Source: Spongilla lacustris
Lineage: Eukaryota; Porifera; Demospongiae; Spongillida; Spongillidae
Direction of reading: 5' to 3'
Length of the DNA stretch: 64,000 bases
Assembly: GCA_949361645.1 (NCBI GenBank)
Contig: OX442424.1
Location: 8,180,322 to 8,244,321 of the forward strand
Shown piece after piece: positions 23,581 to 35,011 of the stretch. The notes beneath the pieces were generated by a model. It made no database searches, was not told the origin of the DNA, and saw only the letters and a program-made list of their open reading frames with translations. A program made the position numbers and the translations under genes. Each line of letters begins with the position of its first letter. Positions within the stretch are counted from its first letter, which is position 1.

Positions 23581-25762
23581 GTTCCATGGACTGGTTCAGG
23601 CTCCATCTTGATGGCTCCTCAAGCGTGGTGTGGAGAGGTGATTGCATGCTGTGCCTTGGGGGCTGCTGCTGATGATGGGTGTGTGACTCCTGCCATTTCT
23701 TCAGGAAGGTGTCCAGCAGTATGGACACAAAGAGGTGCAAACATATCACCACGGAGACGAGCCACCAGGCGATGAAGTACAGCTGCGACCAGGGACCGTG
23801 GGCCCTCGCAAACGCTTCCAGGAACACCATCCAGTTGTTGACCACCATGACGTCCCAGAGCGTGACGAGGGAAGAGGCAAAGTCATGGAAGTTGTTAGCA
23901 AAGTAAGTGAGGTTCTCAAATGTGCCGCACTTCAGTGCCATCTCCGTCCCGGCTTGGAGCCTGAGCTCGGTATTGAGGAAGAGCTCCATCCCGAGGAGGG
24001 CAAAGAGATAGTAGACGATGACAAGGATGCCAAAGAAGCCGCGAAGGTTCTTGAGCAGGTCAAACAGCGTGGTGGTGATCTGGGACAGAGCCTGCACGTA
24101 GGAGACGATGGTGAGGAGGCGGAGGACCACCAGGACTGTTAGGACGCGGACCATGATGGAGAAGGTGTGGAAGGAGACGAGGCCTAGGATCGTCCCAAAG
24201 GGCGTTCTGTACAGGAGGAGGACAAGGAGCTCCATGACAAAGATGGCAACGCTCAGCACCCCGCTGTAAAGGTTTGTCCAGCTCTTGAAGTACTCCTTGG
24301 GACCGTAGCCCACGAACCTGATGAGGTGTTCGACGACGTACCAGCAGGCGAAGATGAGGTTGTAGTAGGCCAGACGTGACATGGTGTTCTCCAATTGGGA
24401 GGGGTCAATTGAGATCTCGATGGCGATGAGAAGGACGTTGCAAAACGTCAGCAGGACGGTGAAATACGCGAAGAGCTTGTGTTGCACAGTGGTCTGCAGG
24501 CATAGCACCGCCCTCCTCTTTGAGCGAGGCCTCTCCTGCTTCCTCCTCATGAGGGGGCCGCGGGTCACCACGTCGAATATTCCCCGGAACTCTTTCCAGG
24601 AGAGGAGTGTGGACGGGAGCGGTTCGAGCTGGCTGTAGAGCAGTGGGAGCTGGTAGGAGGGGATGTGGGTGCTCCGTATCACCTGACGCAGCAGGCTCTT
24701 GCTGACCACCTTCTGTCCCACTGCAGCGTTCTGCTTGGAGCAGTGCGGCAGGACCATGAAGGCTGCCTTGATGGCGACGATCTGACGGAAGAGGCTGTTC
24801 TGCATGGAGGTGACCCACTGGCTCTTGAACTGGTTGTAGATGACTGCCGTTAGAAGGTTGAATATGATGAAGTTGCCGATTATCAGGAACACCATGAAGA
24901 AGAGGGCCGAGAACCTGTTGTACTGGTACAGCGGCATCATGATGTCGGGGTGATTGGCCGTGGTCATGGTGACCAGCAGGTTGATCAGGGAGTCCCAGAA
25001 GGTGTGAAAGTAGGCGGAGTTCTCTGCACCCACAAAGTCATCATAGGCAGTGTCACTGTCAGGATTCAAGGAGGACACATTGGTGATGTTGGAGTGGGAG
25101 GAGAAGAGAACGGTGCCGATCATGCTGAAGGTGAAGAGGTGGAGGAAGAGGAGGAAGAGGACTGCAAATATCTGGGGGAGGGTGTCCCTGATGGACTTTG
25201 CAAACTTTTTCATTATGCTCGATGAGATGAGAAGGAATAGCGGTCGGCAAAACCTTCTTAGCCTCAGCGTGAAGCCATAGCTGTCCACGTCGCACAGGAA
25301 ACCGAGGGAGACGACCAGGTCGGTGATGGAGAGCAGGACCAGGGCCACGTAGAGGACCAGCCAGGGTTTCTTCAGGAGCCGTTTCCATCCAATGAGGTAG
25401 GCCTGGACCGCCGAGTCGGCCATGAACAGCAGAAGGCAGGCGCCTTCAATGCTCTCCGTGACGCCACACTGCGGGCTCTCGGACAGTATGCGAGTGTGGT
25501 TCCTGTAACGGTAGTCGGCGGAGAGGCTGAGCGAACTCGGGTACTCGAAGAACGCCAGGATCATTACGGTGACAATGCAAAGGCTGGTCAGCCACTTGAC
25601 CGCGCCAGAGTGGTACAAGCGATAGACGCGGAGGGCTCTCTTATCGGTCTTGTGATGAATTGTACGGTAGTTGAGGGCATCCTCTATAAAGACGGAGCTC
25701 TGAAGTATCGCAGTGCTGTCTTTTTCCGACAAGGCATCCGCCAATACAGCGTCGCTCTCCAT
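23561..25762 (-). CDS. TPCN: Two-pore channel (TPC), intronless
   Basis: A single frame of 733 residues encodes a complete two-domain, twelve-helix cation channel, close in length to vertebrate TPC2. TPCs release Na+ or Ca2+ from endosomes and lysosomes in response to PI(3,5)P2 or NAADP. Domain I has an S4 with RLRRFCRPLFLLISSSIMKK and a pore with TTANHPDIMMP, the TAN-type filter. A long hydrophilic linker holds LFRQIVAIKAAF. Domain II has S4 VRVLTVLVVLRLLTI and filter block VVNNWMVF. The loop before pore I carries N-glycosylation sites (NITNVSS). The start (AGGATGG context) is the first in-frame ATG after the promoter. The tail is His, Gln and Ser rich, with its last residues next to a minisatellite. 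Animal TPC genes usually have many introns, while here no intron interrupts 2.2 kb although neighbouring genes are heavily split, suggesting a retrocopy or wholesale intron loss. Which TPC subfamily it is cannot be settled by eye. Confidence 0.9.
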   Translation of the reverse strand: MESDAVLADALSEKDSTAILQSSVFIEDALNYRTIHHKTDKRALRVYRLYHSGAVKWLTSLCIVTVMILAFFEYPSSLSLSADYRYRNHTRILSESPQCGVTESIEGACLLLFMADSAVQAYLIGWKRLLKKPWLVLYVALVLLSITDLVVSLGFLCDVDSYGFTLRLRRFCRPLFLLISSSIMKKFAKSIRDTLPQIFAVLFLLFLHLFTFSMIGTVLFSSHSNITNVSSLNPDSDTAYDDFVGAENSAYFHTFWDSLINLLVTMTTANHPDIMMPLYQYNRFSALFFMVFLIIGNFIIFNLLTAVIYNQFKSQWVTSMQNSLFRQIVAIKAAFMVLPHCSKQNAAVGQKVVSKSLLRQVIRSTHIPSYQLPLLYSQLEPLPSTLLSWKEFRGIFDVVTRGPLMRRKQERPRSKRRAVLCLQTTVQHKLFAYFTVLLTFCNVLLIAIEISIDPSQLENTMSRLAYYNLIFACWYVVEHLIRFVGYGPKEYFKSWTNLYSGVLSVAIFVMELLVLLLYRTPFGTILGLVSFHTFSIMVRVLTVLVVLRLLTIVSYVQALSQITTTLFDLLKNLRGFFGILVIVYYLFALLGMELFLNTELRLQAGTEMALKCGTFENLTYFANNFHDFASSLVTLWDVMVVNNWMVFLEAFARAHGPWSQLYFIAWWLVSVVICLHLFVSILLDTFLKKWQESHTHHQQQPPRHSMQSPLHTTLEEPSRWSLNQSMEHVQVRE

Positions 25763-26139
25763 CCTGCCTGGTTTACAATCAAGGCGCGCACAAATTTACT
25801 GTATAGATCACTAGCGCATGCGTCGGCGCGCGAGAGGAGGGGGGTGTTTCCTGCAGGATTTGAGTTGACCTCCGATCCAGCTAGCTCTGTTCATCCGATG
25901 ATCAGAAAACCCGATTGGTGACCCTGCTTACAAGGCGAGCACGTGTGAAGCTATAGGCCTACCGTTCTGGTTCAGCACTTTTTTATTTCCACCCAAGCCC
26001 CGCCCATTTGAAGTGCGGGCCCGCGGGTGAATTTCAATCCATTTTAGCAAACATACCGTAAAGTGGTCTGGTTTTTGGGAAGAATAACCAGCACAACGTG
26101 TAGTGGTTATGCCGTGAAACGGAGCGAGGCACCTGCACG
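25763..26139. promoter_or_regulatory. Putative bidirectional promoter between TPC and RALGPS-like genes
   Basis: GC-rich head-to-head interval. A near NRF-1 match (GCGCATGCGTC, one mismatch) lies at 25814-25824, close to the TPC start. On the right, a candidate non-coding first exon of the RALGPS-like gene ends at a GTAAGT donor (exon end about 26139). Exon and promoter are inferred; no TATA box is seen. Confidence 0.4.
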
Positions 26140-27513
26140 GTAAGTGTCATATGTTTGCGTTGCGTACTTGCAGCAGTTGAGTTATAAGCAAACAAATCAA
26201 TTCCAGCTTGGTGCTAGTTATTGAATGGCGCCTGGTGGCTGTTATAGGTCATTCTGAAGGATTGCGTGTAGGCCTACTGGTTGGTAGGGTGCTAGTTGTG
26301 CCTATATATCTATATATTTTTCTCTTAGTGTGCAGTTGCTACCACGTTTGTTTTACCATTTTTTCCTCGGGGATATAAGTGGATGGGATTGATTATGTGC
26401 ATTGCTTAGGCCCTAATTTGGCCGTTCTGTGCATGGCCAGAGCGGTTGAGTGCGCCCATATTGGAACAGACACCAAGAATTTTTAGAGGGCCTTTCGGTG
26501 TATCACCTTACACCTATCGGACCTCAGTAGGCTTGTGACGGCAGTGTTGTGTGGCTTGGATCATGAGATAATCCATGCTTTATTCTATGTTCAGTGTCGG
26601 CTACTAGTTCATTCTATTAAAACAGGAGAGTGCATGTTGTGTATTGCGTGGCGAAAACACAGGATTATTCCTGTTGTGCAAACGTTATTAAAATCCACTT
26701 TACCCATCTGCGAGATAAAATCAGGAAAACATGACCTATCACATGTAATCTCCAGTTGTAAAAACTTTAGTAACGTTATATAGCTTTATGAATACTGAAT
26801 GAAAGTAAGCTTGTGCACACATGTACAATGCGTGTACACGCACGCATACATCACACATGCACATAAATCACACGTGCACATACACACACACTTGCACAGT
26901 AGCATTTTGTGATGAAATAGCTTATTGGCAAGCTTTCTTCCATAGAGCTATGTTGCCTAAAGGCTGTGTTTAAAACTGATTGCAGTAAGGCAGTAAGCAA
27001 ATAGTTAATTTCTAACATTTTATCCTCCCCCTTCCTCACTAAATTGTGACGTTAAAGATAATGGAATCTTCCTCCAAATAATGCCCATCTTTATTTTGCA
27101 CCCATCCTTACAATAAACCTTATCACCGCCCTCAATGGCTGCCCAACTGGGGTTACCCTAGATCACCATCACAAATTTAATTTGTTAGTAGACACCCTCA
27201 GCAAAGAGCCATCACCTGTGGTCATAATAGGGTGATTTTTATTCGATTGCACTCAATCTGTACACAGGAAACGACGTGCCCAGGGTTCTGCTGTTTCACT
27301 TCCTTCTCATTCACAGGGTTACAGAAACATTGAATGCTTTAAGGCAATAATTGCTAGATGTTGTGGGTGAGGGGGAGGGGGGGGGACAAAGGGGTGAAAA
27401 GGGAGGGTTTTGCAGTCTTATGATTTGCAGGGAGGAAGGATGTGGGATTGAATTGTTCCATCAGATTGGTGGTTGTTTTGTGTTTGACTATTTGAGCAAT
27501 CTTGTCCATAGAC
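26140..27513. other. Putative first intron of the RALGPS-like gene
   Basis: No coding exon seen. It lies between a candidate 5' UTR donor at 26139/26140 and the acceptor CCATAG at 27513 that precedes the first coding exon. Confidence 0.4.
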
Positions 27514-27540
27514 CTAATTGCCAACAAAGGGGGTGTCATC

Positions 27541-30500
27541 ATGTATCAGAATGGGCAGCATGACTCAGCAGTAGAGGATCCAGACTATGTTGTCGCCAAT
27601 GGTGGTGCAGCTGTACCATTTAGACACCTACCTTCCATACGGCGTGTGAGTCACTGTGTGTGTGTGTGTCTGTGTGTGTATGTATGTGTGTGTGTGTGTG
27701 TATGTGTATGTCTGTGTGTGTGTGTATGTATGTCTGTGTGTTTGTCTGCGTCTGTGTGTGTGTACATGCAAGTCGTTGTTTGTGGGGGGGGAAGTGTATA
27801 TGTGGGTATACTTGTGGTGTTGTGCGTATGTGTATGTATGTATATATTTATATGTATGTGTTTGTCACAATATTTTATTCTCCTGCTCCCTCTCTCGTGC
27901 CCAGTCCAGTGCCACCATGGCGGACGACGAGGATGTGGGGACACACCACCACGAGGGTCCCACGCTGCGTCGCTCGCACAGCTTTGATGAGGTGCTCTTT
28001 GATTTCCGCAGCGTAGCTCCCGAAGACATTGCGGTATGGTTACTAAGCAACCGTCGTGTACATACAGTTGGAGTATAAGTAGGAATGTTCAGGGGAGCAC
28101 AGGCACCCAGTATGGCTGGCACAGGCACCCAGTATGGTTGGTGCGCTCTTGTCCACATCAATAAGTGTTGATGTCTCTAACCTCTCCTGGTATATGCGAA
28201 TTACCTAGCTATAATCAGAGCCTCTTGTGCTTCACATGGGAGGGCCAAGGGTACACACCTCAGTGGTGGACGGGGGGGGGGGGGGGGGGGGCTGATGCCC
28301 TATGTTACACACACTGGCTGCACAAACTTTTATCCCAGTGTGCCAGGCCTGATATCGATGTTGGTGTTGAGGGAAGTGTGCAGTGAGGTGACGAGTATCA
28401 GTGAGGTGTGCAGTGAGGTGATGAGTATCAGTGAGGTGTGCAGTGAGGTGACGAGTATCAGTGAGGTGTGCAGTGAGGTGACGAGTATCAGTGAGGTGCA
28501 CTCTTTCCTTCACCCCTCCTTTATTAGGCCCAGTTAACTCTCATAGACCTGGAGCTGTTTCGAGCCATCAAGCTTGAGGTATATAAGCAGTAGCAGCCTT
28601 GAGCCTGAGCACTCTAGGTGATCATCTCTGTCCCCCTGTCTGGTAGGAATTTTCTGGTGGAAACTGGACGAAGAAGGATAAACACCGTCGTGCACCCAAC
28701 ATAGTAGCCTTCACCACCAGGTTCAACCAGGTAAGGCAGTACATATCAGAGGAGTACTTCAGGTGTTCAACTCACGTTACTTCATTTGGTTTACAGACCA
28801 GTTTTTGGGTTGTCAAGGTGATTCTTAATGAAAATATCGTCAAGACAAGAGCAGAAGTCATCTCGCAGTTCATTAGGGTTGCCAAGGTGATTTGTGTACC
28901 TCACCTTGCTTTATGCTATCACCTGCTCCTCCATTTGCTCTCACTTGATCACATGATTACATACAATTCCAGAAACTGCTGGAGCTAAACAATATTCATA
29001 GTCTTAAGGCAGTAGTTTCTGGATTGCAGAGTGCAGCTGTCTATCGGCTCTCTCGGACATGGAAACTTGTGCCAAAGAAGGAGAGGGCAACATTTGACAA
29101 GCTGGAGGAGTTCCTGGCTGAAAATGATAACAGGTGCACATCTGTTTACATAATTTGCATATGCTGGAGTGAAAGGCAGCTGTGTGTACATATATACTGG
29201 CACATAGTGAAGGGCAGCTGTGTGCTAATACCTTTGTGTAGCATAGAATGTGGAAGCACAGAAGGCAGTGTGTAGTCTTGTAAGTGGGAAACCACCGAAC
29301 TGCTATAGCCACAATTACTATTGTTGTGGGAGCTCTACATATATTGAGTTTTAGTGAAGCCACACAAGCAACCTTTTATTTATTTATGGAAGTTATAAAT
29401 CATTCTTGTTGTCAGCTACAGTTATCATGGATACAATCTTTGCTATTAACCCCAATCGTTTCTGGACAGTCAGACATTTTGTCTTGATGGGTTAATTTAC
29501 CATTGGACACTTGGCTAATGTTCAGCCTTAATAATTGTCCTTCACATATAGTTTAAGTTACCCTAATGGCTATCATTTTTCTTGATGGGGGGGGGGGTTG
29601 ATCAGAATAATTTTGTAGGGTGTGTCCATGTTTATGGTGGGCTCTGTCCTCACACCTTGTCTCCTCACTTCTGTGTCCCTCTGCCTCTCCTAATGTGTGC
29701 CTGTAGGAAACTGTTACGCGAGCACATGGATGCAGCCAAGCTCCCCTGCATACCATTCCTAGGTGGGTGTCCAGTCTGTTGCCACCCCCCCCTCCCCCAC
29801 CCACCTCACTTCGTATTCTCCTATTTGCCTCCTTTTCATTTATCCCTACTCCAGGTATGTACCTAACAGACCTGGTCTATCTGGACACCATTCTTGCACA
29901 AAGCGTTTCCAGGCAGTCTCAGGCCCAGGTAAGGCAATCCCAGTCAGATATGGTCTGGGGACTAGGGGTGTAGGGTGAGGTGGTGGGAGTGGTTGATGAA
30001 TGTGATTAGGTTGCCTGGTAACCACTGCTTTCTCTGTCAGGTGGATACCATTATAAACATGATAGCATTCTGTCAGAATTCGTCATATGGTGAGCCTTCC
30101 TTCTTATACTTTCACTTTCAATTGTACCTACATCACGTGTACACACCACACCTGCACTACATCATCACACACACACACCACACCTGCACCACACCATCAC
30201 ATACACACACCACACCTCATCGTTTACACATCTCACACCACGCAGATAACCTGTCTGCTAAAGCCCATATCATCAGTTACCTCAATTCAATCAAGTACAT
30301 TGAGGAACTGCAAAAATTCCTGGAAGATGAGAATTATAAGTGAGACTGTGTGATGGCATGTGTGTATGGATGGTGTGGGGGGGGGGGGGGGGCTACTGTG
30401 TGCATGTGACAGTGCACTGTGTGGTGTGTATGTGTGGTGTGTGCATGTGACCGTGCACATGTGACAGTGCACATGTGTGGTGTGTATGTGTGGTGTGTGC

Positions 30501-33500
30501 ACTGTGTGGTGTGTATGTGTGGTGTGTGCACTGTATGGTGTGTATGTGTGGTGTGTGCATGTGACAGTGCACATGTGTGGTGTGCATACATGTGTGTATG
30601 TCTGTGGTGTGGTGTACGCATGTGTTTCTTCCTATTGTGCTTTCACACTCCATTGCTTTCAGGCAATCCCTTCGATTGGAACCCACCAAGGCTATTCGTC
30701 AGAAGGAAGCAGACGCCACCATCGACACCCTCCCCAGTCTCCATCCCCTTCGTGTGACCAAGAGCCAGGAGGACCTACTGACCCCAGGTGCAGAGGCCGT
30801 CGAACCTCCCAAGTTTAGCACTCCGCGTCCTCTGAAGCAGACCCAGCTAAGGGCAAACGATCGCAGTCACTCCTCCCTGGGAATCGAGGGACACTCCCCC
30901 AGTGCCTCCAAAAAGAGCATCACAATGCCGAGGCTCGGAGTAGAGCATAAGAATCCTTCATCTGGGGCACTGAACATGGGGGAGACATTGCCGCTGGCTA
31001 CACTCCCCGAGACCCCTGAGAGGAAGAGGTTTTTGGGGTCCCCATGGCTCAGGGGGCATCAGAAGAGCAAAAGTGTGGGAACAAAGTAAGGGGGAGGGGT
31101 GGAAGGGGGAAGGGCAGGGATGTCATGGGGCATGTTCATGAGCCAGTGTGCAGAAGCTAGTGGTTGTTTTTGTGTGCATGAGTGCGTGTGTGAGTGCGTA
31201 TTGCTAATTCAAGTGGCTTCTGGTCAATTATGGAAATGTTTGTTCTGTTTGTGTAGCTGGGCTTTAATTAGAGCTAGATGGTGTCAGCTAATATAACCTG
31301 AGAGAGGATTCCTCTGGTGTGCTTTCTATGAATCCGCTGACCTCAATGTTGGGTGTATTAGATCACTGTTATATGACCCTATTCACATCTTTTTAGAGCA
31401 CTAAGTGGCTTTAGAGCCCACATTGATGCTGTAGAGCCCACATTGATGCTGTAGAGCCCACATTGATGCTGTTTGATGACATACCCATTTGTTGAGTAAT
31501 CATACTTAATTAGTTGTTCTAAGCACAACTGGCAGAATCATTGATAGGTCATTTATGCTTAGATACACTGATGCTTTGATACATTGATTCTTAGATACAT
31601 GCAGGTCATTGTTGCTTAGATACATTGATGCTTGGATACATTGATGCTGGGATACATCGATTCTTAGATACATGTACATGTATGTAGGTCATTGTTGCTT
31701 AGATACATGTATGTAGGTCATTGTTGCTTAGATACATGTATGTAGGTCATTGTTGCTTAGATACATGTATGTAGGTCATTGTTGCTTCATTATTGTGCTT
31801 TGTTGCCAGTGTGTTGACTGTTCTTGGGATCAAGTCGTCTCCGCCTCAATCAATATCGTAAGTGTGAGGGTGGGAGTGGTGGAAGGTGGGAGTGGTGTTG
31901 TTAGGCTGTTACATGTAGCTACATTTGTTTGGTTTCAACGTGATCACTTTGCCAGCTCCCCCGAGCCTCACCTGTCTTCTTCAACTGGAGCAATGCCCTG
32001 TGATCCAGAAGCCTGTAAGCTCCATTACCACCGTGTGCATGCTACACTGTTGCTCCTGCATGAGTCCTCATGTCCCTTGTGTGCCGTCACAATCCCCTCA
32101 TGTGCCGTCACAATCCCCTCGTGTGCCGTCACAATCCCCTCGTGTTTACCTGTTACCATGACTACCTCGTGTTATGGAATCCTAATATGTTTGCATTGCA
32201 ACAGAGCACCACACCAGTGTGTGGAACCAATGATGAGTCCCAGGGGTCAACGAAAGGGTTACCATAAATCATATTTATTTAGATGGTAGGACTGCATGTA
32301 TCGTAACAGCAATCACTGTAGTAACTGTTGATAGCTGTTATGATAGTCCTACATGTACCTAAATGAATATGATTTATGGTCCCTTACATTGACCCTTGAG
32401 TCTGAGATTGCTGACGGCGTGCATTATTTAGGGTGCACTATCATTGCTATGCTACAGGGTGGTGCTGGGTCGATTTAAAGAGGAGGAGTGGGGGACAGTT
32501 AGGTTGAGCCAGGTTAAAAGTTAAGTGGAAATCCAATAACGAGCAAATATTGCCGATATTAAATCGTCTGGGTACGAGGACGATGATTGGGTCTATATCA
32601 TTGTATAGTTATGAGTTGAGCCAAGTTATTAAGAATCAGGCTATCCAGTCGGGCTAGCTTTAGGATGGCCCACATCTGTAGCAGCTAACCTCTAGGTTAT
32701 TATAATAGTGCAATATGTGGTAACCCCTCTACAGTGTACTAACCTCTCTGCTATGGGGTTACCACATATTGCACTATTATAATAACCTAGATAGCCCCTG
32801 TTGTAAGGACAGCCCCTGTTGTAAGGTTGTAAGGTATAGCCCAGGGCTGTTGTAAGGATAGCCCCTGATGTAAGGATAGCCCCTGATGTAAGGATAGCCC
32901 CGGTTGTAAGGACAGCCCCTGTTGTAAGGACAGCCCCTGTTGTGAAGGTAACCTCTGCTATAAGGGGTAGCCCTCCAGTGTTGAACCAACCTCCCTGCTG
33001 CCCCAGTGGTCTCAGCTGTGTCCCATTTACCCAGCATCCAGTTCAAGCAGTGGTGACAGTGAAGGTGTGGAAGAGACATGTAGCACAGAGCTGGACCATC
33101 TGTCTCTGAATGATGGTGACAATGTCTCCGTCATCAAGGAAGGTGAGGTGATGGGAGGGTGAGGTGATGGGAGGGTGAGGTGATGGGAGGGGGAGGTGAT
33201 GGGAGGGTGAGGTGATGGGAGGGTGAGGTGATGGGAGGGTGAGGTGATGGGGGGCGGGGTGATGGGAGGGTGAGGTGGCGGGAGGGTGAGGTGATGGGGG
33301 GCGGGGTGATGGGAGGGTGAGGTGATGGGAGGGTGAGGTGATGGGAGGGTGAGGTGAGGGGAGGGGGAGGTGATGGGAGGGTGAGGTGATGGGAGGGTGA
33401 GGTGATGGGAGGGTGAGGTGATGGGAGGGTGAGGTGATGGGAGGGTGAGGTGATGGGAGGGTGAGGTGATGGGAGGATGAGGTGTGGGAGGTGAAGGGCC

Positions 33501-34974
33501 TTTGTGGAGCTTTGTATAGGTTTAGAACATCATGGTTGCCAGGACAACTATGTAGAGAATGTTACGTGCTCCAGTGTTGCATTGGTCCATGCACCATCGT
33601 CATGGAGGCCAGGGGAGAGGTGGTGGTAGTTATTGTACCCTTTGTCTTGCAGGCAGGCTAATGAGAAAGGATGTCAAGATCCATGGAAAGTCTGTCTCTG
33701 TAAGCTACAGTATGGTTGGCATGTGTGACCTTCAGTGTGTCTGTCAGCTGCATGTATGGTTGGCATGTGTGACCTTTACTGTCTCTGTAAGCTACAGTAT
33801 GGTTGGCATGTGTGACCTTTACTGTCTCTGTAAGCTATCGTTGGCATGTGTGACCTTTACTGTCTCTGTAAGCTATGGTTGGCATGTGTGACCTTCACTG
33901 TCTCTGTAAGCTGCGTTTGTAATGCATATCCCGTTCAGTTGCACGAATACACATACCGTACATGATCACTCCAAGCCTAATACCGTACATGATCACTCCA
34001 AGCCTAATACCGTACATGATCACTCCAAGCCTAATGCCGTACATGATCACTCCAAGCCTAATGCCGTACATGATCACTCCAAGCCTAATACCGTACATGA
34101 TCACTCCAAGCCTAATACCGTACATGATCACTCCAAGCCTAATACCGTACATGATCACTCCAAGCCTAATACCGTACATGATCACTCCAAGCCTAATACC
34201 GTACATGATCACTCCAAGCCTAATACCGTACATGATCACTCCAAGCCTAATACCGTACATGATCACTCCAAGCCTAATACCGTACATGATCACTCCAAGC
34301 CTAATACCGTACATGATCACTCCAAGCCTAATACCGTACATGATCACTCCAAGCCTAATACCGTACATGATCACTCCAAGCCTAATACCGTACATGATCA
34401 CTCCAAGCCTAATACCGTACATGATCACTCCAAGCCTAATACCGTACATGATCACTCCAAGCCTAATACCGTACATGATCACTCCAAGCCTAATACCGTA
34501 CATGATCACTCCAAGCCTAATACCGTACATGATCACTCCAAGCCTAATACCGTACATGATCACTCCAAGCCTAATACCGTACATGATCACTCCAAGCCTA
34601 ATACCGTACATGATCACTCCAAGCCTAATACCGTACATGATCACTCCAAGCCTAATACCGTACATGATCACTCCAAGCCTAATACCGTACATGATCACTC
34701 CAAGCCTAATACCGTACATGATCACTCCAAGCCTAATACCGTACATGATCACTCCAAGCCTAATACCGTACATGATCACTCCAAGCCTAATACGTTTAGA
34801 AAGTATCAAAAAGAACAAATAAGGTACATAAAATGCAGTGTATAAATGAGGGATTACATGACCATATAAGGACAGTGAAGTGTATTTATACATGTACAAA
34901 CATGTATGTATGTATGTATGTATGTATGTATGTATGTATGTATGTATGTATGTATGTATGTATGTATGTATGTA

Positions 34975-35011
<37 letters not shown>

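Noticed and set aside
23735..25225. Antisense and out-of-frame ORFs over the TPC gene
   Set aside because: GC-rich codon shadow; no domain.
33895..34899. Frames of about 300 codons on both strands
   Set aside because: 27-base minisatellite in a RALGPS intron.
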